NCBI RefSeq assembly: GCF_900890705.1
Contig: NZ_CAAHFH010000003.1
Coordinates: 310,001 to 374,000, forward strand
Reading direction: 5' to 3'
From: Pontiella sulfatireligans
GTDB taxonomy: Bacteria > Verrucomicrobiota > Kiritimatiellia > Kiritimatiellales > Pontiellaceae
DNA: 64,000 bases
The first letter of the stretch is position 1. Every line of letters begins with the position of its first letter. Under the pieces are notes generated by a model. The model made no database searches, was not told where the DNA came from, and worked only from the letters and a program-made list of their open reading frames with translations. Shown here piece after piece: positions 26,395 through 35,263 of this stretch. The position numbers and the translations under genes are program-made.

Positions 26395-27225
26395 TTTATG
26401 TTTACAAAGGAACACAGGAAAATATCTCTCGCGATTGTCGAGGGGGCGGTCATTTGACCGTTTGCCAGCGAAATAAATACGGATTGGAGTCGGGAGTTGG
26501 CCCGGAGGTCGAGAAACGGACTTCATTCGAAAAAGGAAAGGAATGGACATGAAAATAATAAAAATTATCGCACTGGCGTGTGTATTCGCGGGGGCGGCGT
26601 TTGCATCGCCGATCTCATACTGGACCTTCGATGCTGATGCTGAAGGTCTGGGGATTAAGAGTGCCATCGATTCGGGAAGCCAGGCCGCCAACACAAAGTG
26701 GTCCGCCGACACCGTGGCTCAGGGACAGGTGACCGACGGCTTGGGGAGTTTTGTCATCTCCGGAAACGCATTAAACCGCTACTGTTCACTGACGGATTTG
26801 TCGGGCAATGAGGCCGCCTATAATCCCGCCTATGCGTCGGGCGTCTACCGGTTGGAATTGAATTTAGCATCATGGGAATTGGATACGGCAACCGCCGGCA
26901 AGGTCTTCGTGGCTGCCAGAAGCGGCGCAACAGAGCTCGCCAGGATTGAATTCTTTCTTACGGGTGCGGATGCTGTTACCGCCCAGTGGAACGTGGGTGC
27001 CGGCACATTTCGAAACCGCACCTTCACCGGGATCAATTCTGCCCTTTCGTTTTCTACCGAGCTTGATTTCGATAACAACACGGCGAAATATTATATGGGT
27101 GAAACGCAAATCGGCTTAGACTTCGCGTTTAACGCCGCGCAAATGGATAACTTTCGTTATGCTGCGATAGATTGGAACGGTAGCAGTACCGAAACCGTTA
27201 AAATCGACTCGATGGGCTTATCTGT
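24664..27225 (+). repeat. Three direct copies of a LamG-like coding repeat
   Basis: Copies lie at about 24664-25290, 25325-25965 and 26605-27220. The first and third are most alike, sharing long identical runs such as those starting at 24661/26606 and 25175/27115. The first two are in one gene and the third in the next, so duplication happened both within and between genes, and fairly recently. Confidence 0.75.
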
Positions 27226-27304
27226 GATTCCTGAACCCGCTACGCTGGGGATGGTGGTTGCAATGGGCACCGGCATACTTTTTGTACGTCGTCTAATGAT
27301 ATAG
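26543..27304 (+). CDS. PEP-CTERM LamG-like exported protein
   Basis: The protein has 253 residues: signal peptide (about 1-20), one LamG-like domain (about 22-225) nearly identical in layout to the first repeat of the preceding gene, and a C-terminal sorting signal IPEPATLG (229-236) with a hydrophobic helix and terminal arginines (VRRLMI). PEP-CTERM signals are cut and anchored by exosortase in exopolysaccharide-producing bacteria; no exosortase gene is in this window. The start has AAAGGAAAGG upstream. A terminator follows (27343-27370). It is probably a surface or extracellular-matrix protein. Confidence 0.92.
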   Translation: MDMKIIKIIALACVFAGAAFASPISYWTFDADAEGLGIKSAIDSGSQAANTKWSADTVAQGQVTDGLGSFVISGNALNRYCSLTDLSGNEAAYNPAYASGVYRLELNLASWELDTATAGKVFVAARSGATELARIEFFLTGADAVTAQWNVGAGTFRNRTFTGINSALSFSTELDFDNNTAKYYMGETQIGLDFAFNAAQMDNFRYAAIDWNGSSTETVKIDSMGLSVIPEPATLGMVVAMGTGILFVRRLMI

Positions 27305-27342
27305 TCTGCGATCGTTTTTCCCCGTAAAGGATGGTTGAAAAT

Positions 27343-27370
27343 ACGCCTCGGTTTTCCGGGGCGTTTTGCT
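27343..27370 (+). terminator. Rho-independent terminator after the PEP-CTERM gene
   Basis: A 9-bp stem (ACGCCTCGG with CCGGGGCGT, one G-T pair) with a TTTT loop is followed by TTTTGCTT. It lies 39 bp after the stop of the PEP-CTERM gene and falls inside the in-frame extension of the kinase, which is why the kinase start at 27470 is preferred. Confidence 0.8.
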
Positions 27371-27469
27371 TGGTTACCGGCCTTTCCGAGTCGAGTTCTT
27401 CTCTGGCCAAACCGACTGTTTCGTGAGATTCTCAAGGCTTGTTTTCCGGTAGTCGGGAGAGAGGACGGT

Positions 27470-29563
27470 ATGCGTGAAGATTATGATCAACTGAATGAGG
27501 ATTTTGAGGATCGTCGGAGTTTGTTGGGTGAATTCTTCGAACCGGAAAAGCAGAGGTTGGATCCGGATGAAGAGTTGGCGCTGAACCCTATTTTCGAGGG
27601 ACTTAAAGGGCAGTCCGCGCACTATTCCGACATGGCATTCGTTTGCGAAGGGGGCGAAAAGAAAATCTTCAAAGTGCGTGATTTGCGCACTGATCGTATT
27701 GTAGCGATGGCGAAACCGCTCTCTTGTGAAACGCCTGCGAAAAAAGAGGATTTTTTGCGGGAGGCTCGGCTGACCGCCTGTCTACAGCACCCGAATATCG
27801 TGACCATCTATGATCAGGGGCTGGATGATGACCATGTTCCCTATTTTACGATGGAGTTTATACATGGGGACAATCTCAGAACGATCATCGAACGGCTGGT
27901 GGATGACGATGAGGAGACGCAGGCGCGCTATCCACGGGAGCGGTTGCTTGAGATTTTTGTGAAGGTTTGTGATGCGGTCTCCTATGCCCATTCGCGTGGT
28001 GTGGCACATTTGGACATCAAACCGGCCAATATTCAGGTGGGGCCGTTTGGCGAGGTTCAGTTGTGTGACTGGGGGGTGTCAAAGGTTCTTTCAAGGGGAT
28101 TTGATGAACAATTAGAGGGATGCCTTCTGGATGATGATCGGCCGAATAGCGATTTGTTGAACGATTTAATGCCGGTGGATATGGTGACGGGGACGCCCGG
28201 ATTTATTGCCCCGGAGCAGGTTGGATCCGGCAAGCCGATCTCTGAATTGACGGATGTATATGCATTGGGGGCAGTGCTCTATTATTTGTTGACCTTTCGG
28301 GTTCCGGTTTGCGGCAAATCCAATCAGGAGATATTGAAAAAAACGAAGGCCGGGGAGTTGGTGCCCTTAATGTCCCATTCCGCCGGCCGGTTTATTCCAA
28401 AGGGCCTGGCAGCGGTCGCACGGAAAGCGTTGTCGCTTGACCCGGAAGATCGTTACGTTTCAGTGCAGGCTTTGAGGTCGGAGCTGGATCGCTTCATGAC
28501 GGGATTTGCAACGGAGGCGCAGCATGCCGGTCCGTTGCAACGTGCGGCTCTTTTGCTGAAACGCCGCCCGGTTGTGTTTCGCGTGATTGCCATCTCCATT
28601 GTAGTTTCCTTGTTGGTGTTGATCATTTCATTTTTTCGAGTGGTCCATGCAAAGGAAGAGGCGGTGAAGGCAAGAAGCACTGCGGAGGAAAACCTACGGC
28701 TTTATATTGAGGCATCCGACCGTTCGAATATGTTTGCTGATAACGTTCGTAAGGTAGCAGTCGGGTTCTATCAGCAGGAGAATTTCATGGAAGCCAACGC
28801 GAAGGAACACCTGTTGAAACTGCAGCTTCAGGAGACTTTGGATGAGCAACGCAGGAAGCAGATTACCCACAAGCTGGCGATGCTGCATTTTGTGCGGCAG
28901 CAGTTTCATCAGGCCAATCCCTATTTCCGTCAATCGGGCTGCGATCCGGAGACGGATCGCTTTTTCGGACTTTCCGAGGAATTTGTGAAGAGGAAGGGGC
29001 CAGGGGGTGGGTGGCTCGAAAGAGATGTGCTGCTGGAGCTGATGAACAGGGTTCCGGTTGCGTACGACAATATTTTCAATGCGTTGGGCCACTATTATCT
29101 GCAAACGAAATTCAAGGCGCCACTGGATTCGGAGGAAATTCTTCCGTTGATTGAAACGCTGCTGGATCGTCTGAACCATCAGGGCCAGCATGCCGAAAAG
29201 AGGCATACGTTGGCGCTGGACCAGGTGGACGGCGGATGGCGGTTGTCGCTGGCAGGGAAATCATATGCGGTGTTAAACCTTCCGTTGACGACGGCCAGAA
29301 CCGAGTCAAATGTATTGAATCCATTGGGGCTGTATGCGCTGGATATCAGCTATAGTAAGATCAACGACCCGTTGCAACTGGAGGGCTCCGGCATTAAAGA
29401 ACTGGAGATGCGCGGGGTGAACTGGGACCGACCGCAGATTCGAATGCTGAACCGTTTGCGTTTGAACAAGCTGACGCATTCGCTGGATGTGTCGGATGCC
29501 TTCCTTCAGGAAGTTCTGCCGAATGTTGAGCTGGTTCGGGTTAATAAAAGTTTAACTTTTTAG
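27470..29563 (+). CDS. Membrane Ser/Thr protein kinase with C-terminal sensor-like domain (pair 1)
   Basis: The protein has 697 residues from the ATG at 27470, with GAGAGG upstream; an in-frame extension to 27335 would cross a terminator. The Hanks-type kinase domain covers about 55-345: K82, an E in the helix FLREARLTA, HLDIKPANI (D182, N187), DWG instead of DFG at 200-202, and GTPGFIAPEQ. One membrane helix lies at about 368-389. The C-terminal 300 residues include TPR-like helices and a leucine-rich stretch shared with the second kinase (47235). The gene converges on a sigma-factor gene with overlapping stop codons. Control of that sigma factor by phosphorylation is inferred from the repeated pairing. 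Confidence 0.93.
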   Translation: MREDYDQLNEDFEDRRSLLGEFFEPEKQRLDPDEELALNPIFEGLKGQSAHYSDMAFVCEGGEKKIFKVRDLRTDRIVAMAKPLSCETPAKKEDFLREARLTACLQHPNIVTIYDQGLDDDHVPYFTMEFIHGDNLRTIIERLVDDDEETQARYPRERLLEIFVKVCDAVSYAHSRGVAHLDIKPANIQVGPFGEVQLCDWGVSKVLSRGFDEQLEGCLLDDDRPNSDLLNDLMPVDMVTGTPGFIAPEQVGSGKPISELTDVYALGAVLYYLLTFRVPVCGKSNQEILKKTKAGELVPLMSHSAGRFIPKGLAAVARKALSLDPEDRYVSVQALRSELDRFMTGFATEAQHAGPLQRAALLLKRRPVVFRVIAISIVVSLLVLIISFFRVVHAKEEAVKARSTAEENLRLYIEASDRSNMFADNVRKVAVGFYQQENFMEANAKEHLLKLQLQETLDEQRRKQITHKLAMLHFVRQQFHQANPYFRQSGCDPETDRFFGLSEEFVKRKGPGGGWLERDVLLELMNRVPVAYDNIFNALGHYYLQTKFKAPLDSEEILPLIETLLDRLNHQGQHAEKRHTLALDQVDGGWRLSLAGKSYAVLNLPLTTARTESNVLNPLGLYALDISYSKINDPLQLEGSGIKELEMRGVNWDRPQIRMLNRLRLNKLTHSLDVSDAFLQEVLPNVELVRVNKSLTF

Positions 29564-30177
29564 AGCAGATCCTCACGCAGTTGCTGGATTTCGGCGAAGA
29601 AACGGGATTTGACGCGCGCTTTAAGCGTGTTGATTGAGTTGAGGCCAATGCCGGTTCGCCGCGCGATCTCCTCGCGCGCAACGCCTTCCAGGCTCAGCCG
29701 GAATACCTCCATTGTTTTTTTGCTGAAGCAGGGCTCAATCTTTTTCATGGCTAGGTGGGTCAGGTGGATCTGCCATTCTTTTTCGGCAATCGTATCGATG
29801 TCCGGCAGGCGGATGGATTGAAGATAGCTGAGAGAGGCGTCGCCAGCGGCTTTTTTTTCTATATCCTGTCGCCGTGAGCGGGATCGAATGAACTGTTTTA
29901 CCTCGTTTTTAGTGAGCATGGCCAGATAGCTGCGGAAACGGCGGATCTCATCAGTCTTCATCCCCGGGAGCTTTTCCCAAAGCTTTATGATGACTTTCTG
30001 ATGAATCTCTTCGGTGTCTTGCTGCGAGATATTCATGTTTCGGATCACGGCGTAGATGTAGCGCGAGTAGATCCCGGCAAACTCTTCCCAGGCGGCTTCG
30101 TTGTATTGATCTTTTACGCGCTCGATCAGGGTCTTGCGGGTAGAGAAAGTTGGCTGAGTATTATTATCGTTACACAT
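29560..30177 (-). CDS. ECF-like sigma factor (pair 1)
   Basis: The protein has 205 residues from the ATG at 30177 (start chosen by alignment with the second sigma factor; an open extension to 30360 has no similarity to it). Region 2 is visible as WEEFAGIYSRYIYAVIRN, DTEEIHQKVIIKLW and RFRSYLAMLTKNEV; region 4 as EVFRLSLEGVAREEIARRTG and INTLKARVKSR. The glutamate usual in the QE pair of region 2.2 is lysine here. Its 3' end overlaps that of the kinase by 4 bp. It is divergent from the glycosidase operon starting at 30364, which could be a target. No anti-sigma gene is adjacent. Confidence 0.88.
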   Translation of the reverse strand: MCNDNNTQPTFSTRKTLIERVKDQYNEAAWEEFAGIYSRYIYAVIRNMNISQQDTEEIHQKVIIKLWEKLPGMKTDEIRRFRSYLAMLTKNEVKQFIRSRSRRQDIEKKAAGDASLSYLQSIRLPDIDTIAEKEWQIHLTHLAMKKIEPCFSKKTMEVFRLSLEGVAREEIARRTGIGLNSINTLKARVKSRFFAEIQQLREDLL

Positions 30178-30363
30178 GAAATGAATGTATCGCATAGCGG
30201 GGTGAACGCAACAGATAAGTTGATCGACGAGGGCCTGGTTCATCTCTTCGGATCCGCCTAGCGAATTGGAGCTTCGGTCGTTGTGAAAAAAGTACTTAAA
30301 ATTGTTCATCTTACCCGGTGAACGGCATCTATCGGATGTAACGTTGATTAAAAGGACCACGGG

Positions 30364-31869
30364 ATGAAGAAATCAGATATGAATCGTTGGCTAACTGTCG
30401 TGTTGACAGGGGTGTTTGTTTTCAGCGCGGCGGGAGGGGGTGCAAGGCCTCTGTCGCTGGAGCTGTTGATGGAAAAAAGCCGGCCCTTGAATAAGGAATG
30501 TTACGGCTCGAACCTTCAGTTGCAGTATAGCCCGATCTGGTTCAACCATCCCGAGTTCATTGAACTCTACAAGGAGACGGGCAAGCCGTTTATCCGGTTC
30601 CCCGGTGGTACGACGGCCAACTTTTACAATCCCGAGACGGGCTTGATGTCCGAGGACACGCCCTACAAAAAGCATGACTTTTCCTCGCTGAACAACAATA
30701 TCCGGAAATTCAGAAACGGGGGCGGCAACACCGATGAAGGGTTTTTGGAATTTGTTAAGCAGACCGGCTCGCGCTACAGCGTGGTGTTGAACGTCAGTAC
30801 CCGGACGGTGGCGCAGAACCGTGCATGGCTGAAGAGCGTGAAAGCCCGGGGTTTTGAGATGACCCATTTCGAAATCGGCAACGAGCTCTACTATAATTTC
30901 TTCGACTGGGCCGATGCCGGCAAGTCGGCAAAAACCTACATTAGCCGGGCAAAGGAAAGCGCGGCTATGATCCGCTCTGTTTTTCCGAAGGCCAAGGTCG
31001 GTGTTATCGTCCCCAGTCACATCTACATGTTCGAATCGTACGGCGGGCGGCAGGACAAGCTGCCAAAACGAATGCAGCAGTGGTATGACGCAATGGAGAA
31101 AGAGACTTTTTTCGATGCGGTTGTGATCCACTTATATTCGAACATCGGCATGAAGTCGGGAACGAAGGTGGAGGATTTTATCTCCGTTGCCCAAGGCTAT
31201 GAAAATGTGATTGGCTATGCGGAGCGCAATCTCGATTCGGCCCTCGATATGCTGGAGAAAAAATTTCCGGATAAGGAAATCTGGGTGACGGAATATGGTG
31301 TGAATGGCTTTAATGGTACGCTGGCCGAATTCGGCCTGCGCGATTCGCACCTGGGCTGCCTGCACAGCGATCTGATGCTCATGCGCTATTTTTCCCGACC
31401 CTCCGTAAGCATTGCGCATTGGCACTCCTTTAACGAGTTCTATGAATGCCGGCATGGAGCCACGCCCGGCATCAAGGATGAACGATCAAACCAATATGCG
31501 CACTTCAGCCTGTTTGCCGAGCCGGTCCTTAACAGCGAGCAGTATGTCCCGGTCAAGGTTGACCAAGGCGCCCAGCTGGAAGCCGGAGCGTTTGTCGGGA
31601 AGAGTAAAGGTTATGTCATTGTGCTCAACAAGCGAGGTGAAACCCATTCCCTGAAATCACTGAAGTCGGGCAAATTTATTCGCCTGACGGGTGCGCTGCA
31701 GTTGACCCTGTCAGAAGATCTTTCGCTGGCCACGGCGATGGAAGCTGCCGACAAAATGGAACGGGTTGAATTGCGCGATGATGCACTTCGGTCTGTTGTT
31801 TTTCCTCCCTATTCGATTACCCGTCTGGAATATGAATTTGATGCAGGGCAGGTTGTTGCTGCACCCTGA
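30364..31869 (+). CDS. Secreted clan GH-A glycoside hydrolase (GH51/GH79-like)
   Basis: The protein has 501 residues with a signal peptide (about 1-27). The (beta/alpha)8 pattern of clan GH-A is supported by FIRFPGGTTANFY (about 77-88), the probable acid/base E174 in EIGNELYYN and the probable nucleophile E310 in WVTEYGVNG. RFPGG and GNE resemble GH51 arabinofuranosidases and GH79-like enzymes, but the family is not certain. A C-terminal beta domain (about 400-490) matches that architecture. It opens an operon of six genes on the plus strand, divergent from the sigma-factor gene. Confidence 0.78.
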   Translation: MKKSDMNRWLTVVLTGVFVFSAAGGGARPLSLELLMEKSRPLNKECYGSNLQLQYSPIWFNHPEFIELYKETGKPFIRFPGGTTANFYNPETGLMSEDTPYKKHDFSSLNNNIRKFRNGGGNTDEGFLEFVKQTGSRYSVVLNVSTRTVAQNRAWLKSVKARGFEMTHFEIGNELYYNFFDWADAGKSAKTYISRAKESAAMIRSVFPKAKVGVIVPSHIYMFESYGGRQDKLPKRMQQWYDAMEKETFFDAVVIHLYSNIGMKSGTKVEDFISVAQGYENVIGYAERNLDSALDMLEKKFPDKEIWVTEYGVNGFNGTLAEFGLRDSHLGCLHSDLMLMRYFSRPSVSIAHWHSFNEFYECRHGATPGIKDERSNQYAHFSLFAEPVLNSEQYVPVKVDQGAQLEAGAFVGKSKGYVIVLNKRGETHSLKSLKSGKFIRLTGALQLTLSEDLSLATAMEAADKMERVELRDDALRSVVFPPYSITRLEYEFDAGQVVAAP

Positions 31870-31892
31870 ATTTTAAAAATAAAGGTTTGAAA

Positions 31893-33758
31893 ATGTACGA
31901 GAGCAAGAGACGACTTGGATTGTTGACGATAGGAATGCTGCTGGTTGCGGGGTGGGCCGGGGCAACGGAATATCATGTTTCAGTACAAGGAAAAGCCGAC
32001 GCTCCGGGGACGGCAAAAAAACCGCTGCGGACCATTCAGTCCGCCGCGAATCTTGCGATGCCGGGCGATACGATTACGGTGCATGGGGGCATCTATCGCG
32101 AACGGATCGACCCGCCGCGCGGGGGCACGTCTGAGGACCAGCGTATTGTCTATCAGGCCGCACCGGGTGAGAAAGTGACCATCTCCGGAGCTGAAGAGGC
32201 CAAAGGTTGGGAGCATCAGTCTGGCAATGTCTGGCTGCTTTTCCTGCCGAACGATTATTTCGGGGCGTACAATCCGTTCTTTATCCCTCTTCAAGGCGAC
32301 TGGTTTTTCCCATTAAAGCAGGAACATAAAGTCGGGGCAGTTTATTTCAACGGCAACGAAATCAACGAAGCCGCTGCGCTGGAAGATCTGTACGGAACCT
32401 GCCATGGCAAAAAGTGGTATTCCAAATCGGATAACCAGGGCACCTGGATCTGGGCCAACTTTGTCGGTATGCCGCCGGACGGTGAAGTGAATCCGAACAA
32501 AGAGAATGTTGAAATCAGCAAACGCCGCGCCGTTTTTTATCCGTCCAAACCCAACATCGACTACATCACGGTGCGCGGCTTCGAACTGACCAAGGCCGCG
32601 AATCCCTGGTCGCCGCCGACCACCGAGCAGATCGGCCTGATCGGTACCGGCTGGAGCAAAGGCTGGATCATCGAGAACAACGAGATCACCCGGGCGCGCT
32701 GCACGGGGTTGACCTTGGGCAAAAACTTCGACCGGATGGATGGGCTGATGGACTATGGCTACAACGCTCACTACCAGTTGGTGGAACGCGTGATTGCTCG
32801 CGGCGACTGGACGAAGGAAAATATGGGTGGCCATCTGGTGCGCAACAACACGATTGCCTATTGCGGGCAGTCCGGCATCGTCGGTAGCCACGGTGCCGCA
32901 TTTTCCACCATCACCGGCAATGTGATTCATGATATCTTCATGTATAAATCGTTCGATGGTTTCGAACAGGCCGGTATCAAGTTCCATGCGCCGGTCGATA
33001 CCCTCATCAGCAACAACCTGATCTATAATTCCGGATGCAAGGGCATCTGGCTCGACTGGATGTCGCAGGGCGCGCGCGTGACGGGCAATGTGCTGTTCAA
33101 CCATCAGGAGCAAGACCTGTTTGTGGAGGTCAACCACGGGCCGTTGCTGGTGGATAACAATATCCTTCTTTCGGATGAATCGGTGCGGGATGCCTCCCAG
33201 GGCAGCGCCTACGTACACAATCTGTTCGGCGGAAAGGTGGTGCAGCGCGCGGAACACGAACGCCTGACCCAATACTTCAAGCCGCACTCGACCGAGTTGG
33301 TGGGCCGTTCCAAAATCTTCGATGGCGACGACCGCTTCTACAACAACATCGTCATGGACGATTCCGGTCTGCGCAGTTACAACAACTGCAAAGAGGAGGT
33401 TTGGATGGATGGAAATCTCTTCCTTTACAAGGCGGTTCCTGCCGACAAGCTGGAAAAAAAGGCGCAGTTCGACCAAGAGGCCGATACCCGTTTCCGGATT
33501 CGGAACAACGGCGGAAAAGTATTTCTCGAACTGGATCTGAACGCGGAGTGGGCTAAAGGACAGACGCGTGATTTGATTACCACCGAAATGCTCGGCAAGA
33601 CTCAGATCACCAGGCAGACGTTTGATCATGCCGACGGCTCTTCGGTGGCCATCGATACCGATTTGTTCGGCAAGCCGCGGAATGCGAAAAATCCGTTCCC
33701 CGGCCCGGTCGAGCTGTCCGGTTCCGTTAAAAAAATTCAGATTTGGCCGCGTAAATAA
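31893..33758 (+). CDS. Secreted right-handed parallel beta-helix enzyme-like protein
   Basis: The protein has 621 residues. The ATG at 31893 has AAAGG eight bases upstream; a TTG at 31887 is less likely. The signal peptide ends around WAGA. DUF1565-like sequence (GTAKKPLRTIQSAANLA) leads into an insert (GDWFFP, VYFNGNEINEA) and a beta-helix (about 210-470; GWIIENNEITRARCTG, HLVRNNTIAYCGQSG). This belongs to a distinct beta-helix family from the ARWP-motif proteins and may be GH141-like, which includes fucosidases and xylanases; this is a tentative reading. It lies 24 bp after the GH-A enzyme and 22 bp before a sulfatase. Confidence 0.85.
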   Translation: MYESKRRLGLLTIGMLLVAGWAGATEYHVSVQGKADAPGTAKKPLRTIQSAANLAMPGDTITVHGGIYRERIDPPRGGTSEDQRIVYQAAPGEKVTISGAEEAKGWEHQSGNVWLLFLPNDYFGAYNPFFIPLQGDWFFPLKQEHKVGAVYFNGNEINEAAALEDLYGTCHGKKWYSKSDNQGTWIWANFVGMPPDGEVNPNKENVEISKRRAVFYPSKPNIDYITVRGFELTKAANPWSPPTTEQIGLIGTGWSKGWIIENNEITRARCTGLTLGKNFDRMDGLMDYGYNAHYQLVERVIARGDWTKENMGGHLVRNNTIAYCGQSGIVGSHGAAFSTITGNVIHDIFMYKSFDGFEQAGIKFHAPVDTLISNNLIYNSGCKGIWLDWMSQGARVTGNVLFNHQEQDLFVEVNHGPLLVDNNILLSDESVRDASQGSAYVHNLFGGKVVQRAEHERLTQYFKPHSTELVGRSKIFDGDDRFYNNIVMDDSGLRSYNNCKEEVWMDGNLFLYKAVPADKLEKKAQFDQEADTRFRIRNNGGKVFLELDLNAEWAKGQTRDLITTEMLGKTQITRQTFDHADGSSVAIDTDLFGKPRNAKNPFPGPVELSGSVKKIQIWPRK

Positions 33759-33779
33759 AATACTTCAAAGGAGAAAGCT

Positions 33780-35243
33780 ATGATTCCAAGGTTTGGAAAA
33801 CTCGCGCGGACAGGGCTGTTGGTAGCTCTTTCCGGTTTCACGTTTCAGGGTTCAAGTTTCGCTGCGAAGCCGCCGAACGTATTGTTCGTGGCGGTCGACG
33901 ATTTGCGGACGGATCTGGGCTGCTACGTCGCGGACTACATGAAAACGCCCAACATTGACAAGCTGGCCAACGGCGGCCTGCTGTTCGAGCAGGCCTATTG
34001 CCAGCAGGCGGTTTGCGGCCCGTCGCGTATCAGTCTGTTGACGGGGCTTCGGCCGGATACCACCAAGGTGTACACGTTGGATCAGCCGCTCGATAAAGAG
34101 CTGCCCGATACGCTGACGCTGCCTCAGCATTTCAAGCAGAATGGATACAAGACCATCTCGTTGGGTAAGATCTATCACCACGGCACCGATGATAAAGAGT
34201 TCTGGGATGTGCTCGATAGTTGCTCCGCTCCGAAATATGCCAATCCGAAAAATGTGGCGCTAGTCGAAAAACTCACCAAAGAGGCCCATGCCAAAGGGCT
34301 GACCAAGGGTAAGGAATTTCGGAAAGCCACCCAGGGGCCGCCGGTTGAATGCGCCGATGTGCCGGACAATACCTATGGCGATGGAATCACGGCCGACCGG
34401 GCCATTGAGGCGATTCGCAACAAAGGTGATGAGCCGCTCTTCCTTGCAGTAGGTTTCAGAAAGCCGCACCTGACCTTTGCTGCGCCGAAAACATACTGGG
34501 ATCTCTATGATCACGACACAATCACGATCCCGTCGCACGACCGGCCAGAGGGTGCCGCCGATCTGGCTTTTACCACTTGGGGGGAACTGCGCGGCTATCA
34601 CGGTATGCCGGAAAACGGCGGTGTGACCGATGAACAGGCCAAGACCCTGATTCACGGCTACCGCGCCTGCGTCTCCTACATCGACGCCCAGCTCGGGCGC
34701 GTGCTCGCCGAACTCGATAAACAAGGGTTGCGCGAGGATACCATCATCGTCCTCTGGGGCGATCATGGCTGGAAGCTCGGTGACTATGGCGACTGGTGCA
34801 AGCACACCAACTTTGAGCTCGATACCCATGTGCCGCTGATCTACAGCGGCCTCGGCGTTCCCGCGGGCAAGCGCTCCGCAGCGTTGGTGGAATTTGTCGA
34901 TATCTTTCCGACGCTGGCCGAAGCTTGCGGGCTGGAGGTTCCCGAATGTGACGGGCTCAGCTCGGTTCCGCTCTTCAAGGATCCTTCCAAACCTTGGAAA
35001 AAGGCCGCCTTCAGCCAGTATCCCCGGGGCGGGGGCATGGGCCACACGATCCGTTCCGGAAAATGGCGCTACACGGAATGGAAAAACTCTAAGGGAAAGG
35101 TGACCGCCCGCGAGCTTTATGATCACAGCGAATCCGATATCGCCACGGTCAATCTGGCCGATCACCCCGAATACAAAAACGTGGCTAAAAAGATGGCCGC
35201 CATTCTCAAGGCCGGCCCAGAATCCGCGCTTCCTAAAAATTAA
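33780..35243 (+). CDS. Secreted sulfatase, iduronate-2-sulfatase-like (CGPSR)
   Basis: The protein has 487 residues. The signal peptide (about 1-29) precedes PPNVLFVAVDDLRTDLGCY. The formylglycine cysteine is C79 in CGPSR, followed by LTGLRPDTTKVYT. LWGDHGWKLGDYGDWCKHTN (about 322-341) provides the second metal site. It resembles the sulfatase at 18669 in branch and layout, but the substrates may differ. The start has AAAGGAGA upstream and the gene is 21 bp from the next, a GH29 gene. Confidence 0.94.
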   Translation: MIPRFGKLARTGLLVALSGFTFQGSSFAAKPPNVLFVAVDDLRTDLGCYVADYMKTPNIDKLANGGLLFEQAYCQQAVCGPSRISLLTGLRPDTTKVYTLDQPLDKELPDTLTLPQHFKQNGYKTISLGKIYHHGTDDKEFWDVLDSCSAPKYANPKNVALVEKLTKEAHAKGLTKGKEFRKATQGPPVECADVPDNTYGDGITADRAIEAIRNKGDEPLFLAVGFRKPHLTFAAPKTYWDLYDHDTITIPSHDRPEGAADLAFTTWGELRGYHGMPENGGVTDEQAKTLIHGYRACVSYIDAQLGRVLAELDKQGLREDTIIVLWGDHGWKLGDYGDWCKHTNFELDTHVPLIYSGLGVPAGKRSAALVEFVDIFPTLAEACGLEVPECDGLSSVPLFKDPSKPWKKAAFSQYPRGGGMGHTIRSGKWRYTEWKNSKGKVTARELYDHSESDIATVNLADHPEYKNVAKKMAAILKAGPESALPKN

Positions 35244-35263
35244 AAACAGCAGAGGAATTTAAG

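Noticed and set aside
25325..27225. LamG-like direct repeats as a CRISPR-like array
   Set aside because: The repeats are coding, each over 600 bp, without short spacers.
27335..27469. N-terminal extension of the first kinase
   Set aside because: It would translate through a strong terminator hairpin, and the second kinase has no such extension. The ATG at 27470 is preferred.
32313..33629. A 438-codon open frame on the minus strand
   Set aside because: It is antisense to the well-supported beta-helix gene at 31893 and has no recognisable domain.
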